DNA of 64,000 nt from Melampsora larici-populina 98AG31. Taxonomy: Eukaryota > Basidiomycota > Pucciniomycetes > Pucciniales > Melampsoraceae. Below, piece after piece: positions 47,247 to 60,057 of the stretch (position 1 is its first letter; every line of letters begins with the position of its first letter). Below the pieces are notes generated by a model. It saw only the letters and a program-made list of their open reading frames with translations. It had not been told where the DNA came from and ran no database searches. The stretch covers positions 2,544,399 to 2,608,398 of the forward strand of contig NW_006768767.1 of the NCBI RefSeq assembly GCF_000204055.1. Direction: 5' to 3'. A program made the position numbers and the translations under genes.

Positions 47247-47765
47247 TTAGGAAGAGGTGCCTTTTCCTCTCGCGCGGGATACCCTTCGTCCTTTCTTCGT
47301 GGCAAATTTCTTAGCTGAACGGGCTTTCATCGGTCCTTTGTCTGAGTTGAGAATAGTGACCCCTGCGTCGCGTTTATATGGGCTTCTCGACACTTTGTTT
47401 TCCTTAGCCATGAGGCGAAGTGATCGACGAGGTGGGGATAGTGATTGACGAGGTGGAGATTGACGAGGCACCGTCTCTGAAAGCTCTCGTTTGATTTGTT
47501 CCTCTGTCAATATCACCGTTGATGCAACATCTGATTCGTCATCATCTCCTGCAAAGTTGATTATTTTAAAAGTGGTGGCTTCTAATTTGAAGTGCCAAAG
47601 ATAAACAAAATCTCAAGTCAGAAGGCGTAGTCCCCTGGAATTATTTGTTGCTATCTAGCGATCAAGAGTGGCTCTTTATGCGGACTGACCAGGTTTCGAA
47701 GGCCTAGAAAGATTCTTTTGGAGCGATTTCAAGGCGGACTGAGTGAGTGCTGTGAGTTGAGGCAT
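47247..47765 (-). CDS. Small basic hypothetical protein
   Basis: Two exons, 47690-47765 and 47247-47548, join in phase to give about 125 residues. The first exon codes MPQLTALTQSALKSLQKN, a probable short amphipathic helix. The second starts acidic (GDDDESD) and ends strongly basic, with Ser-Pro-Pro motifs (PRQSPPRQSLSPPRRS) and a Lys/Arg-rich C-terminus. The SP/RSP sites suggest a phosphorylated nuclear or chromatin-bound protein, but the family is not recognised. The clean splice junction and composition support a real gene. Confidence 0.6.
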
Positions 47766-49981
47766 TTTGATATTGGAGAGGTTTTATGTGTGGTGATGCG
47801 AGAAGACAGGATGGATGATGGATAAGATTGATATTGTGCAAATACGAGTGATGATGTCGATGATGAAGGGAACTAACGAAGCAGGGCAAAAATACCGCCG
47901 CATTGATACCCTCAGGTTCACCATCCATGACAAAAGCCCAACCGTCTTACACCCAACAATTGCAACCACGCAGTAACAAGTCTTCGACCGCTACCAGGAT
48001 GAGCACCGTCCAATTGCCTTCAGGAATTGTGCTTTCAACGGCTATGGGAATTATTGCGTCCTGCTATAACGCTATGGCTTCGGACTATTCGTGATCTAAC
48101 GGTGAAGGAACTACCTCGTCATAGTTCAAAGTTGTTCAGCCAAGAAACTGGTTCATATGCAGTCTTCCCATTCTCGAGACCACTGAATCTTCTAGCCGAC
48201 GAGTGCTGCTTAGATCCTAGACATAGTCAGGCTTGACGTCGAGCTAGATTTTGCTTGTTCTCTGGTTTAACACTAAAACTGGGTTTAAAAATTGTGGTAA
48301 TGAAGGTAGAACAACTCAGTTCTGACTACATACTTTTCCGGAGAAGCTATCTCTTATTTCTCCGGCGCGTATCAAGGGATGCAAAGTGGAAACGTTTGCG
48401 ATTGATCCTGTTTGAGTCGGCATGATTAATGCTTCATTGTCTTGTTAGTTTACGCTGAAGAGAATGGGGTTTCTCTTTCTTTTGTTAAGTGGTCATCTAT
48501 TTCATCCTTCTGGTCTATCTTGAAGGTGTGGCAAACCGTTTCAGGAGCTCTCTGCACGCGTCCAATATTTTTCGCATGTCTCAAACAGTGGACTGAAGAT
48601 ATGACTCACTTGATGAGTTCTCATTCTAAGAATCATTCTTTCTGTCAAAGTTACTGATTAAAGCTCGGGCAATCTTATAGCACAATAGACAATGTCTGTT
48701 CCAGGGGATTATCCTCGTTCTCCGACGCAAGAGAGGGTGCCTGGGCATGTGACTCAATGCTCGTTTGATACATTGAGTTCTTTTGATTAAAAATAGTAGA
48801 TTGGTCCTCAATCATTCTTAATTCGGATTATCATTTTCCATCGGAAATATGGCAAGGATCGCATGCTAGAGTAGAGCACGTCATAAACCTCAAAAAGCCT
48901 CAAGATCCCCCATATCATAAAGGAATTGAACAGCTTGACGGGTTTGATAAGAACCTTGTGGTGACACCCCAAGTCCCTGTTCTTACAAGAGTGTGAATTG
49001 CTTGACTTTCAAGACTTTGGATAATGGTACAATATCAAGCAATTCGCATTTTTTTTAAAAATAACCTGGAGTGTGCCTTCTCATGTTTCTTATTCAACCC
49101 GTCATGTAGCTCGGTTCTTTTTTGACAGAAGGGATCCCAAGGCTTCTCGAGGGGTATAACGTTCTCGCCTCTATCCATATCCCCGATGGAACACCGTATA
49201 CTGAAAGAATAAGGTTATTGAGCTAAAGATTTCTGACCTTTCGAGTGTCAATGAAAAGGGAACCCAGATTTGTATGAGTCATCGTCGAACTGAAGTGAAA
49301 GTCGCAGTGAACCCCGGGAAGGAGTAGATTTTCTTCAAAGGTGTTACCAGAAAGAAAGCTTTTGGTCCAAAGTTAATTCAAAGCTCTTCAATGATGGCAA
49401 TATATATGTTGAATCCCAAGGCTTGTTTATGAGGCAAGTCTCTTAACAGGTCCAATAGTCTCAGAATGTGGTGATATCTACGAGTAAACTTGGCAGGTGA
49501 ATTGATATAAATATGTAGCAAGTCGAGAAATTAAAAATGTTTTTTGTTGCAAAGAAACAAATACAAAACTTTATAAACAGCTGGCAAAGAGTATTTCGAC
49601 GAAATTACGAATCTCAATATATAAATTTCTAAAACACAACAATAATCAACGACTTCAAAACAACGGAAAACTGCAATCCTCTCTTCGCAGGAGAATCATA
49701 AGACAATGAAATCCAAAATCGAAATCTTAAAGGCATCAAAAATGGGTCAATTGTGAAAAATAATTGAGATTGTAAGAATCAATCGGTACGATACATCATT
49801 GATCATACCTCAATTGTCAAATATAAAAAGAACCCTCAAATCAAAAATCAAAGACAAATTGAATAAAAATGAGCAAATTGAAAAATAAAGATGAAAAAGG
49901 GTAAACGTTATTTCATCATGTATACTTACAAAGTCATAAAGAGTCAACAGAGGGAACAGTAGAAGTGGCAAATCGTAACCT
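47766..49981. other. Intergenic region between the basic protein and the DUF726 gene
   Basis: About 2.2 kb. A plus-strand frame at 47903-48094 lies in the upstream part but has no splice partner or known motif. No supported gene, tRNA or transposon end found. Confidence 0.45.
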
Positions 49982-52900
49982 TTAAGATTTCCAAGGATCT
50001 GATTCTTTCCAACTTGTTGATGACCCGGTGGAATTCTCATTCTTAGTCCAAAATTGTGATCTAGAAGTTTGATTCCATTTAGATGTTCCTTCATTACTTT
50101 TTTGATTCCATCCACTACTATCATCAAGTCCTGATTTAGCTAATTGTGATTTAATGGCCCGTACATCAAACGTATGAACGAAATCTGCTTTAGGTGTAGC
50201 TGCTTGATCGTCATCGGATTCTGATGTACTAGATCCGGCTCGTTCAGCCGATAATGACTGATATGGCGCCGAATCTGATTGCGATTTTGATGAAGGTGAT
50301 GTGACTTTAGTCCGACTGTCTGACTTTTCCATTCGTTCAGGTTGATCTTCATTCTTTTCATTCTTTGATTTACTCGATTTCGTCGTCTTAGGAGCCGCAG
50401 ATTTCAATTTCTTAGTAAAACCAAGGATCATCCGTTTCTTTTCTTCTGCTTCTTTGACTGTTTTAATTTGTGTCGATGTCTCTTTCTCTGGTTCATCATC
50501 CTCTTGCATAGCTTCAGGTTCATCAAAGTGATCGGCGGTGACTCGAAAACCAAGTTCTTCCAAAATGACAGGCATCTGCGCTCGATAACTCATATGTCCC
50601 ACCACAATTTCCGTCAAGTCCACATTCTCGAGATCAGGGACGGAGTCAACCGGACCAAGTCCGGCCACAGTTCTCAATCCACCAGTTGTAGCACGGTAGA
50701 GGTATCCTAAAATCCAATCCCTCTTGCAATATCCGTTAACAAATCGACCAGCTACGATCCCCCTTACATCCCTCCAAGTTCGTGTAGGTGCAGTGACAGT
50801 AGCTCCGAGAAGATAGACTTCTTGAACGATTCCGTATGCCTTCTTACGAGCAAGTTCCACTAGTGCATAAAAGATGGCCCGCGCACCGAGTGAAAACCCG
50901 ATAAGACTCACTGGTCTCACACCCACATGTCGTTTAATTAACACATCCGCTAGTACTGCTCCAGCTGCTCGAGCTCGGTCGAGTGCATTCGACCAAGGGT
51001 TATCGATAAGGTAGCCAAGTTTTGTCAACATCAACGGCCACTGAAGCGCGCTCATCAAAGCTGTCAGTACTGTGGCTTGTAAGACTTGCTGAACACCTTG
51101 AGTCAAAACTTCGGATGTTAAGATCCGAATGATGTTTCCAGTCTCGCCCATCATCTGTGGTTCCCATAGTATTGACAGTACATCTCCCATCGACTGGTCC
51201 ATCACGCTAAATGGTAATCGCACGTCATCATTGGCGCCTTCCATGAATCTGCTCTTCTTGACCAAGAGAATGTTTGCATAGCGATTTCGAGGTGTATAGG
51301 AATCATAAAGTTTGTGAGATGATCAAAAAAATCGACCAAATGAGTTTCAGTAATGGATACGTGGCCAACCAGGCCATATTTGACGAGTGAGACGAAACAC
51401 AGAGAGGCAGATATGACACGCACCCGGACATCGTTAAAAACACATTTACCCTTCCATTGTTGTGAAGAGGCAAGATCTGAAAAGTCGTGACAGATTGAGT
51501 TCGTTTACCCATCCCTTTGCCAGCAATGTTCATTCCAGTGACCGTGCCTGCCGTCGTAATTACCGCTGCTCCACCCGCACCAGCCAAGAAGCCTGAGGTA
51601 CCACCGATACCGATTGTGGTGAATCCTGCTGCAAGTCCGGCTCCAATGACAGGAGCCAGCAGACCAGCACTTAAACCAATTACAAGTCCACCACCAATGG
51701 TCGCAGCACCTACCATTAGTAGTCGCTTGTTTCGTGACTGTTTTTGGTGCGCCTCGATGACATCCGTGTGATCCGCTTTGCTGATACCTTCTTGTACTTC
51801 TAGGGCTTCTGTCAATCGTCTTTCGAAGCGTACTACATCCATCCATGATAAATTCAACTTGTGGGCACATCTACCGATTAACACTCTTGACCGCGCATCA
51901 TAGACACTGTCCGCAATCACCGCCAAAAACAGATCACAGAGAACGGTCCATCTGATATCGAGTGTGACTGTTTCGTCAGCTGCTGTTAGAGTAGTCGAGA
52001 CACCAGGAAGTGTATGAGGAAGTGGCGCAATCAAGTTGGGGTTGTCAGATGATGGCTGTGTTTCGTTAGTGTTTTCTCCTGTAACAGCTGGATCAGGTTC
52101 AATAGGGACACCATTTGTTGGGCGAGCTTTAGGTGTTGGTGTTGAGAGCGCATCACCGATGTCGCCGTCATCGTCATCGTCTTGTATTGAAGCACCGAAT
52201 TTGGAAAATGACGACGGCTTATCTGTTCTTATTGTGTTGTTTGAGCTACTCGCCCATGTCGAGGCTTGCGTTAAATTTTCGTCGCTTCCATCGCCAAATG
52301 GACTGAAAGCCTTAGGTGGTACCAAAGAACCGATCACAGGACTAGATCCATACATACCCCCAACTTCCTTTGTGGCCCATGCATCTTCGAGGCTACTCCG
52401 CGACCGAGAGTCTGACTCCTTGAGATTGTTTTGAAGGACATCTTCTTGACGAGTTCGGTCGGCTTCGAGCTTCAACTCCTCGAGCTTGGATCTTTCGGCT
52501 CCCAGATCCTCGTTTGTGGCTGAGGGATCATAAGTCGGATTAGGTACGGTATGTGTGGTGATCAGAGAAGGAACGAGGTCATCAGCTGAGACGCCATGTT
52601 CAGCCAATTGTTCGATCATTTGTTGTTCTGATTGACGTGTAGATGAATAGGATAGCCAAGTTAAAAAATGAATGTAAAATATACACATATTAATAAGCAT
52701 CAACCTTACGAACGAGTGGAAATCATCAAATTCTTAGGAAATCACCTTTTGGCTCCACATCCATATGTTGATAGAGTCGACTGATAATTTTCGTTGACCA
52801 ATGTGACATGCTTTCGACTGCTGGCGCCATCTCATCATGTCCACCTCGCTTCAAAGCTTGAATCATTTCCTTCATCACAAGTCGACATAGTCCTACGTAT

Positions 52901-53413
52901 GCTATTCGTTGACCCTCTGTCAATAAGGTCTTGGTTTGTTGCATCTGATTCAGGGGAGTCATTCCTCTCTCGTCATCAAATAAGTATTGAGTTCGCATAT
53001 TGAGGTTATCCTCTTCAGGATCATCATCTAAACCAACTCGTGTATAATTTGATTCTTCGACTTTATGAGATTTCTCCCGCCAATCTTCACCCCTTGAAGC
53101 TGCAGCTTCTGATAAATCTAGTAATTGTCCAGTAGCATTGGATGCAAAGTTTCGAGTGGTGGGAGTTGATTGAGATTGACGAACTTCGGGGGCTAAGTAT
53201 CTAAACTTCTTCTTGTCCTCATCATCGAGGTCTGTACTATCTGAACGAATAACGGGCATCTGAGAACATATGAAGGACCAAGACATTGAAAATGAATGAG
53301 TTCGCCAAAAATGGTGAATTGATACAGAAACTGACCTCTTGCCAATCATCATCATCATCATCGTCAGCCAACATTGAGGTCGTAGCCCATTGAGGACTAA
53401 GAATATTGGGCAT
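49982..53413 (-). CDS. DUF726/TMCO4-type membrane alpha/beta hydrolase
   Basis: Member of the DUF726 family (human TMCO4, yeast Mil1/Yfl034w), membrane-associated alpha/beta-hydrolases linked to vesicle traffic. Exon 1 (about 53338-53413) starts MPNILSPQW and ends in an acidic run (DDDDDDWQE). Exon 2 (to about 52748) holds a conserved helical region (ILTEGQRIAYVGLCRLVMKEM-like). A large exon then has a low-complexity part and the core DIRWTVLCDLFLAVIADSVYDARSR, followed by a Gly/Ala-rich hydrophobic stretch (GLLAPVIGAGLAAGF). VFLTMSG joins FMEGANDDVRLPF across an intron. The last exon contains the nucleophile elbow SLIGFSLGARAIFYAL, and DWILGYLYR and GHMSYR near the expected His. The C-terminal 130 residues are Lys/Ser-rich and disordered. 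Catalytic activity is inferred. Confidence 0.92.
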
Positions 53414-55331
53414 ATTATCGTTGATGGGTTGTGAAGTGTTTGATTAAAGTGAAGTCAGCAATCATGAGCTCAGCGGAGAGAAATTAGATACAACTGTAGT
53501 TATGAAAACATCGTTTTACACAGAGCCCGCTACGGACCGATACATAACCTCAGCGAGACCAAGAAATACCCGTGGAGATCCAGAGACAACTCGGGGTGTC
53601 AGCTCATCAGGTCTCCGGGGCCGGATAGCTCCTAGTAAATATACCAACAAACAAGCTATGTTCCAGTGTGAAATTTTTGTTATTTCACCAACAATTTTTT
53701 TTGCTAAACTTAACAAAGTCCTGGGCTTGCCTGACAAGGTAGCAAGCAAGGGCCGTACCCCAAACTTGCACACACTGATTGCTCAGCGTAAATTATTTTG
53801 CAAGAGCTGGCTTGCAATTGCTCTACACATCTCCCTACCAAAGATTCCTATATGGTCCAAGGAGCAAAGATATGTACACTCCTCTTGTGCATATTGTACA
53901 CTAGTTTTTTTTTCAAGGAAGTGGATCCCATCTTGCCCAAAAACTGTTGGAATGCTTGCCTTCTTAGCTACACTTCTCATTCCTGTAACTATTTACTGAA
54001 TGTTCAGACTCAGACACCATCTTGCTATGAGACTGGACTGATTTTTCAGAGTCTGAGGGAATCACAACCATTGAATAAGATGGGAAATGATGCTTCTGGA
54101 AGGCAAGATGAAATTATTTCACAGGAAATTGGCCACATGATAATGGTGCAAGACTATTGAGAAATTAAATCATGAAATGAGGGGAGATGGGATGTCTGTT
54201 AGTTCTGCTCTCATCTTTAAAACAATCAGAAAGAACTGAATAGTTGTAGGTTACTTGTTACTTACTGATTGGAATATTGGAATGTAGGTACTCAGAGATG
54301 GAAAGATGTAATTGTCAGATTGGGTTTTTTGTTTCCATATTACCTCAATGGTAATATGACATCATACCTGTTTACCTTCACCATTGAATCTGTTTTCCTT
54401 TCTTTCATCTGCTTCTTACCTGATTCACCAATATTTGTAAGTTCAGGTTAACAAGTTCATCAAAGATCAAACTTTATTCATATTATCAAAAAAACCACCC
54501 TCCCACCCTTCAAGATTTCAATATGTATTTATCTTTGAGGAAAGTGATGAGATTCATTTTTTGGAAAAACAAGACAGATGAGTTGGTATCTGTTCAAAAT
54601 ATACATATAAAAAACAACAATTAAGGATCTATGTATTTTCTATCTTGGACTTCTTGATGTTTAGTATGGTTCTTCTTTAGATTAGTTTCTTCATCATTCA
54701 ATTTTATTAAAGAAAGTATAAGATGTTTTTCATCTTTTTTATATTTGATTTATATCTACATTGTCAAATGTTCTTTTTATGGTTTTAAGCAGTTGTATAA
54801 GTGTTAAGTTTCATATTTATATATATTATGTATGTATGCTGGCCACCCCATAGGGTGTGGGTTGGAGTAACTCATAAAGTTTTTGTCTAGCCCACCTTGG
54901 GGTTTTGTTTAAATGATTCTGTAAGTACTACAAAGATATTTCCAAGATTGTATGTTTTGTCAAATTCCAAATCTGTCCAATTTACTCAGGTAAAACTGTC
55001 AGGATTAAATACCCTCCCAATTGGAATAAGTTTTCATTTTTTTTTTGGAATCATTCAATATTATCATATAAATGTCCATTGATCATTGCAAAAAGAAACA
55101 TGATTTCATTTGGGAGAGTGACTAATCATGACAGTGTAAGAAGCCAAGAAAGAGGTCCAAGTGATCATGGTGAAGTTATTTATGTTGAATGACTGGGAAA
55201 CATAACATGGGATGGTGTTGAAGGGATTTGTTGATCATGTTCATGTTTTTGAGATATGGTGAAGGTCTGTTTGGTGTTCATTATTTGGTCCTAGGATTAT
55301 GATGAATGGAGGATGTTGATGTTATCATTTC
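53414..55331. other. AT-rich intergenic DNA
   Basis: About 1.9 kb upstream of the DUF726 gene, with no supported gene. It is increasingly AT-rich toward 54500-54830 and ends at the target dinucleotide TA of the mariner-like element. Confidence 0.5.
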
Positions 55332-55333
55332 TA

Positions 55334-56100
55334 CAGTCAGACCCGTGCGATTGCATACACGTGCAACTGCATAACCAGCCATTTTGCATAGACCAGGACT
55401 TCCACCAACTTGGTGTGGACTAAAAGCTGAATTTATTGCATAATTATGTCAAAAATGATAATGCATAGTTCAAAATTCAAAAAAACAGGTCTTGAAAGCC
55501 TAATTGCATAGCTTCTAGCCCAAATACAAGATAAGATTGCACTTAACTATACATAAACCTTGAGCCCTAAGTCTAATTAAAGCCTAACCCTAGCCTGTGA
55601 AAATGCATAAGGGCCCGTTTGGCTGGAACCCAAAAGCCACTTTTGGTAAAAAGCTACACCAAAGTCCAAAATCACTTTTGACCAAAAGTGGCTTTTGATT
55701 TTCGTCAAAAACACGACCGTTTGGTAAGTGGTTTTTGATCAAAATCAAAAACCACTTTTGATCAAAAGTTGGTTCAAAATCAAAAACAGGCTTGAGGCTG
55801 TTTTTGAAGTCAAAAGCCGCTTTTGCCCCCCTTGTCCAATCAATAAATGATCTTTCGTTGACCTTTTCCGTTGACTGTTCGGTAATGGAAAAGCCGAGTT
55901 TCACGTTTTTGATTTTGCCCCTCAAAAAAGGGGCAAAATCAAAAATTGTTTTTGCGTGACAACTTTTGGGAAATTGAGCGGAACGGGCCCTAACTTTATG
56001 CATTTTGATCTATGCTGTATCTTACCTCACTTGGTATAACCCATGAAATTGCATAGGCCAGCTGTTCCCCCCAAATTATGCAATTGCACAGGTTTGACTG
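55334..56100. mobile_element. 767-bp Tc1/mariner-like non-autonomous element
   Basis: The ends are CAGTCAGACCCGTGCGATTG and, on the other strand, CAGTCAAACCTGTGCAATTG: a TIR with four differences in 20. TA flanks both sides (55332-55333 and 56101-56102), the Tc1/mariner target. GCATA and TGCAT motifs recur inside. No transposase is present. A second element with TAA duplication is inserted at 55611-55990, so its original length was about 384 bp. Confidence 0.85.
55611..55990. mobile_element. 380-bp element with TAA duplication nested in the mariner-like element
   Basis: Starts GGGCCCGTT and ends AACGGGCCC, flanked by TAA at 55608-55610 and 55991-55993. The interior has repeated palindromic TTTTGATCAAAA-type motifs and can fold extensively. 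TAA duplication fits the PIF/Harbinger superfamily, but the TIR differs from the large element next door. Confidence 0.8.
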
Positions 56101-56492
56101 TATCTATCAATACAATTAAGCTACTGACAGATACTTGATTTTGCCAGACAGAGATACAATCAGTAAGAGCATCACCACCGGGCAGTGTAAAATCCGACCC
56201 TTTTGGGTCTCTGTAATTGTCTGTACAAAGACTGTATGACAGGTCAATGGAATATGCCCGGCGTTCGAGAAAACCGTTGCCGTGTAAACACGAGAAAGTG
56301 GAAATTTAGATATCCACAAAGAGATATTGTCTGCCACGGAAGTGACAGACATTATCTCTGAGTAGTCGGTTTTTGGTGGTGATCGGTTTCACTGCTCAGT
56401 TGAAACCGATCACATCTTTTTCTCGATATATCTTATCTTTTTCCGTATTCCTTTCCTCTTCACGGTGATCTTTAATCTTAACGTGTGATCAA

Positions 56493-58411
56493 ATGGCTGA
56501 TCAGCCAGATCCCCATCCTCTCGCATTAAACAACCTGTTATCTATATGTGCCCAAACAAATAATCGTATGCAAACAATAGTTGATGCTGGCCAAGTGACC
56601 TCGTCTGTAGCTCGTCACTTCATTACTTCTCAAGATATTCACAAGCGACGAGGGGGTGGCTCCAAGCCTGGAAAAGCTCCCAACATCGAACGTAACCGCG
56701 AAGAAGGACATGAGAAATTGATGAAAGACTACTTCGTGGATAATCCTCGTTACAATGACTATCAGTTTCGTCATCATTACCGGATGGGACGCAATGTTTT
56801 CTTGCGCGTTGTCAAAGGTGTCACTGCAGAGGACCGCTACTTTGTTCAAAAACGCGATGCTTGTCAAAGACTGGGCCTAACTCCTTTACAAAAATGCACC
56901 ACCGCCATTAGAATGCTCGCCTACGGGACTCCTGCGGACATGAACGACGAAAACTTACGTCTGGGCCAAACAACCTCTACGGAGAGTATGAAACGATTTT
57001 GTGCCGCCGTTGTGTCTCGTTTTGGAGCAGAATACCTCCGAGAACCCAACGCAGAGGACACTGCCAGACTTCTTGAGGAAAACAAAGAATGGGGCTTCCC
57101 AGGCATGCTAGGTTCACTTGACTGCATGCATTGGCGTTGGAAGAACTGCCCCAGGGCGCATAGCGGTCAGTATAAAGGCAAAGAAGGTGGCCCAACTATT
57201 GTGTTGGAGGCCGTTGCATCCAAAGATTGTTGGATATGGCACGCGTTCTTTGGAATTCCTGGTTCACTTAATGATCTCAATGTACTCAACCATTCTCCGT
57301 TATTCGATTGTCTTTGCCGAGGTGAAGCACCCGAGGTTAATTTTGAAGTTAATGGTCACCAGTACAACAAAGGATATTATCTGGGGGACGGAATCTATCC
57401 CAAGTGGTCTACTATTGTTAAAACCATTTCACATCCACAAGACGTGAAAAAACAGGTATTTATTATACTCTTGTGTATATTCTCTCTACGAGAACAGTAT
57501 TACTGACATGCGGTATGTTATTTAACTTCTACAGTGGTTTGCAACGTTGCAAGAATCTATTCGAAAGGATGTTGAATGCGCTTTTGGCATTCTACAATCG
57601 CAATTTGCGATAGTGGCTGGTCCAGCGCGTATGTGGAGTCCAAAAGTATTGAAATCTATCATGTTATGTTGTGTCATCCTCCACAACATGGTAGTTGAGG
57701 ATGAGCGAGGCGGGGAGCCTAAAGGAATCTCTGATTCCTAATCAGATCAAACAACACATCAATTAGTCAGACAGTCTTAGAAGGAGATGAAGTATCCGGA
57801 GAAGAGTTGATGAACTATGATGTGGTGTCAAAAAGAAAACTTTCTAATAATTGATTTCATTCAAAACAGACAAAAACAGAAACACAATTATGAAGAACTT
57901 ATTCATACCTAATCAGATCAAACAACACATCAATTAGTCAGACAGTCTTAGAAGGAGATGAAGTATCCGGAGAAGAGTTGATGAACTATGATGTGGTGTT
58001 AAAAAGAAAACTTTCTAATGATTGATGAAAAGAAAGTTTTCTACAACTTGTGATCTGATATATTGAACTAAGCAATACATGTTGTGGTTGGGTTAAAGTT
58101 CAGTCAGAAAGGTTGTGAGTAAAGCAGTTACATATTACATATTCTATGTTCATAACACAACATTATTAGTAAAAGAAATTAAACGAGATTTTGTTCCAAC
58201 AGAGCCCCACGAAGTAATTCCTCTGGTGGATATAGTGGAGGTGCTACATCCAGATGATGACATGACTCCTTATCAGTGTTATCTCAATATGCAAAGCCAA
58301 GTTGAAGATCAAAATTTACATCAGCAACTACAAAACAACCTTATCGAGCATCTCTGGAGCTTACGAGGTGCGGCGGGATTAAGGAGAGGGGGTGAGGCTG
58401 GTGGAATCTGA
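56493..58411 (+). CDS. PIF/Harbinger DDE transposase
   Basis: Nuclease of the HARBI1/ALP1-like DDE_4 type. Exon 1 is 56493-57455; exon 2 begins at 57535 after a GT-AG intron. The N-terminal part has the helix-turn-helix-like region around YRMGRNVFLRVVKGV. Catalytic residues lie in GSLDCMHW (first Asp), GSLNDLNVL (second Asp, 50 residues on) and KDVECAFGILQ (Glu), and CVILHNMVVEDERG is the usual motif after them. The frame then stops at 57741. A frame at about 58155-58411 ending LIEHLWSLRGAAG has the typical C-terminal LxxDLxEHLW signature, so it is probably the last exon. Between them lies a 119-bp direct duplication that may have damaged the join. The full-length product is therefore uncertain although the catalytic core is intact. 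Confidence 0.92.
57737..58026. repeat. 119-bp direct repeat, two copies 171 bp apart
   Basis: 57737-57855 and 57908-58026 both start CCTAATCAGATCAAAC and agree at all but two positions by eye. A 52-bp unrelated spacer rich in ACAGA separates them. The repeat lies between the catalytic and C-terminal coding blocks of the transposase. Confidence 0.9.
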
Positions 58412-58932
58412 ATGTCATCCATCTTTTTACTCAGTTCATGGGTCATCGAGGTTTTTTTTTGTCTTATTATATATTGTACATATACTTTTTCACCTTGCCA
58501 TTTACTTTATGTTCACTTTATCCCTCAGCATTTGTATTGTATGCAAGAGTATACGGACCCATGAATCAGTTTAGATTCATTTCATCTAAACTGCTTCTGC
58601 GAGAGCGAGACACTACCAAAAGATAACATGAGAAGAGCAACAACGCAATACAAGAATGATTCAACCACACATCATAGACTATCATAAAATGCTAACTAAA
58701 GCGCGTTCTAAAGCGCGTTCACACAAGCTTGAAGCCAAGCCCATTTGGCTTCATGATCAAATACATTTACAAATTCGGCTCCCAAACCACCCTCTCATAA
58801 AATATGAGCGGCAGACTCCTTTTCACCTGGCCCTTGAAGGTACCGTCCTTGGTAATTGTAAACCTGGCCAAGAGCTTCACAAAGGACTCAAAACTCTTCT
58901 CTTCTCTTACTTTGAATGACTTTAATGATACG
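58412..58932. other. Non-coding spacer inside the Harbinger element
   Basis: About 520 bp between the 3' end of the transposase and the 3' end of the 121-residue gene (convergent). Contains T-rich runs near 58450 and a duplicated AAAGCGCGTTC at about 58699-58721. No gene seen. Confidence 0.5.
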
Positions 58933-59419
58933 TCACATTTCTTGTTTGGTTCTTTGTCGGCGTTGATACTCCTCCAATCGCTCTAATTCTCGTTGAGCTC
59001 GGGGGCTGGGATGGTTGCCTAAGGATAAAATATGTTAACTTAGTGTTGCATGCAGGGTTTTTGCATTAAAGATCATGTTGACCTTGAACGTTGGGCGTGT
59101 GGTTGTTACCGCGGTTGGAAGCAATAATTATTATATCTGGAGATGAATCGCGGGAGTTTCCTAATGATTAGAAAGTCAGTATGATAGTTTAATACAAACT
59201 ATCAGACTTATACTCACCTTCGCTTTCAGGTGTTCGCAATCTGGGATCTACAAGTTCCCGACGATTATCGCCTTGTCCTTCGGCTAGGTCCTGATGAATC
59301 CGGTTGTATCGGAGGAATCCTTGGGGCGAAAATCCGGTTCCAAACGTCGTACCCATCCAGGTGACATCGGGGGAACTTGGGGTTGCTTGATTCCCGGAAT
59401 TGCCGCTGGAAGAAGACAT
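58933..59419 (-). CDS. 121-residue hypothetical protein carried by the Harbinger element
   Basis: Three exons, 59218-59419, 59083-59160 and 58933-59018, have canonical borders and matching phase. The protein begins MSSSSGNSGNQATPSSPD, has a short central block (SPQGFLRYNRIHQDL), a hydrophobic run (DIIIIASN) and a charged C-terminal helix (RAQRELERLEEYQRRQRTKQ) that may form a coiled coil. No family is recognised. The clean splicing within transposon DNA suggests a genuine element gene, either a small accessory protein for transposition or a captured host gene. Confidence 0.65.
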
Positions 59420-60057
59420 TATGATTTAAGAGTTCGACAAGGTTAACTCAGAAGGAATGTGTAAGCGTTGATATATACAGAGGTAAAGTAAACTATGAAC
59501 AAACAGTGGAGTTTGAGAACGAGATCTTTCTTGAACCTCACATAAGATCAAGCCTTTTTTATAGTATTGAGAGGAGGCCACATCGTAGATTATTCATTAT
59601 TGAAATAATTAATATTAATCTAAGATCAGTCATGGCAACCTGGAGAAACACCAGAGTTGCAAATAACCCAAGTTGCAAATCACCCAATAACGCACCTGGT
59701 TACTCTCACGACTTGTTCCAGAATGGGGGAACTGCAATTAGTAGCTTACTTGCGGAAGCCGGTCGATGCTACTATACTATCATCCAAAGGTGTATAAAAA
59801 TCAATATGTTTATAATTATCAACATGACATGAAAAATAGCAATGAACTAAATACACAGCAATAAATTTTTTTGGGAAAGTCGTATCTACAAAATCACACA
59901 CAGCACACAGAGGCAGAGACAGAACGAAGGTTAATAAGTAAGTAAAGAGAAATTTACAAGCAAAAACATAAACTGCACAGACAAACAACCAAGAAGCATA
60001 AATTGAGTGAAACGAGTAAATAAACCATGACTGATCTCAACATGAGGTAAATGACTA
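59420..60057. other. Spacer between two minus-strand genes of the Harbinger element
   Basis: About 640 bp: promoter side of the 121-residue gene and 3' flank of the Myb-like gene. No supported gene. Confidence 0.5.

Noticed and set aside
55590..56003. 137-codon minus-strand frame
   Set aside because: It spans the nested TAA element and its palindromes, so its open frame is a by-product of repeat sequence.
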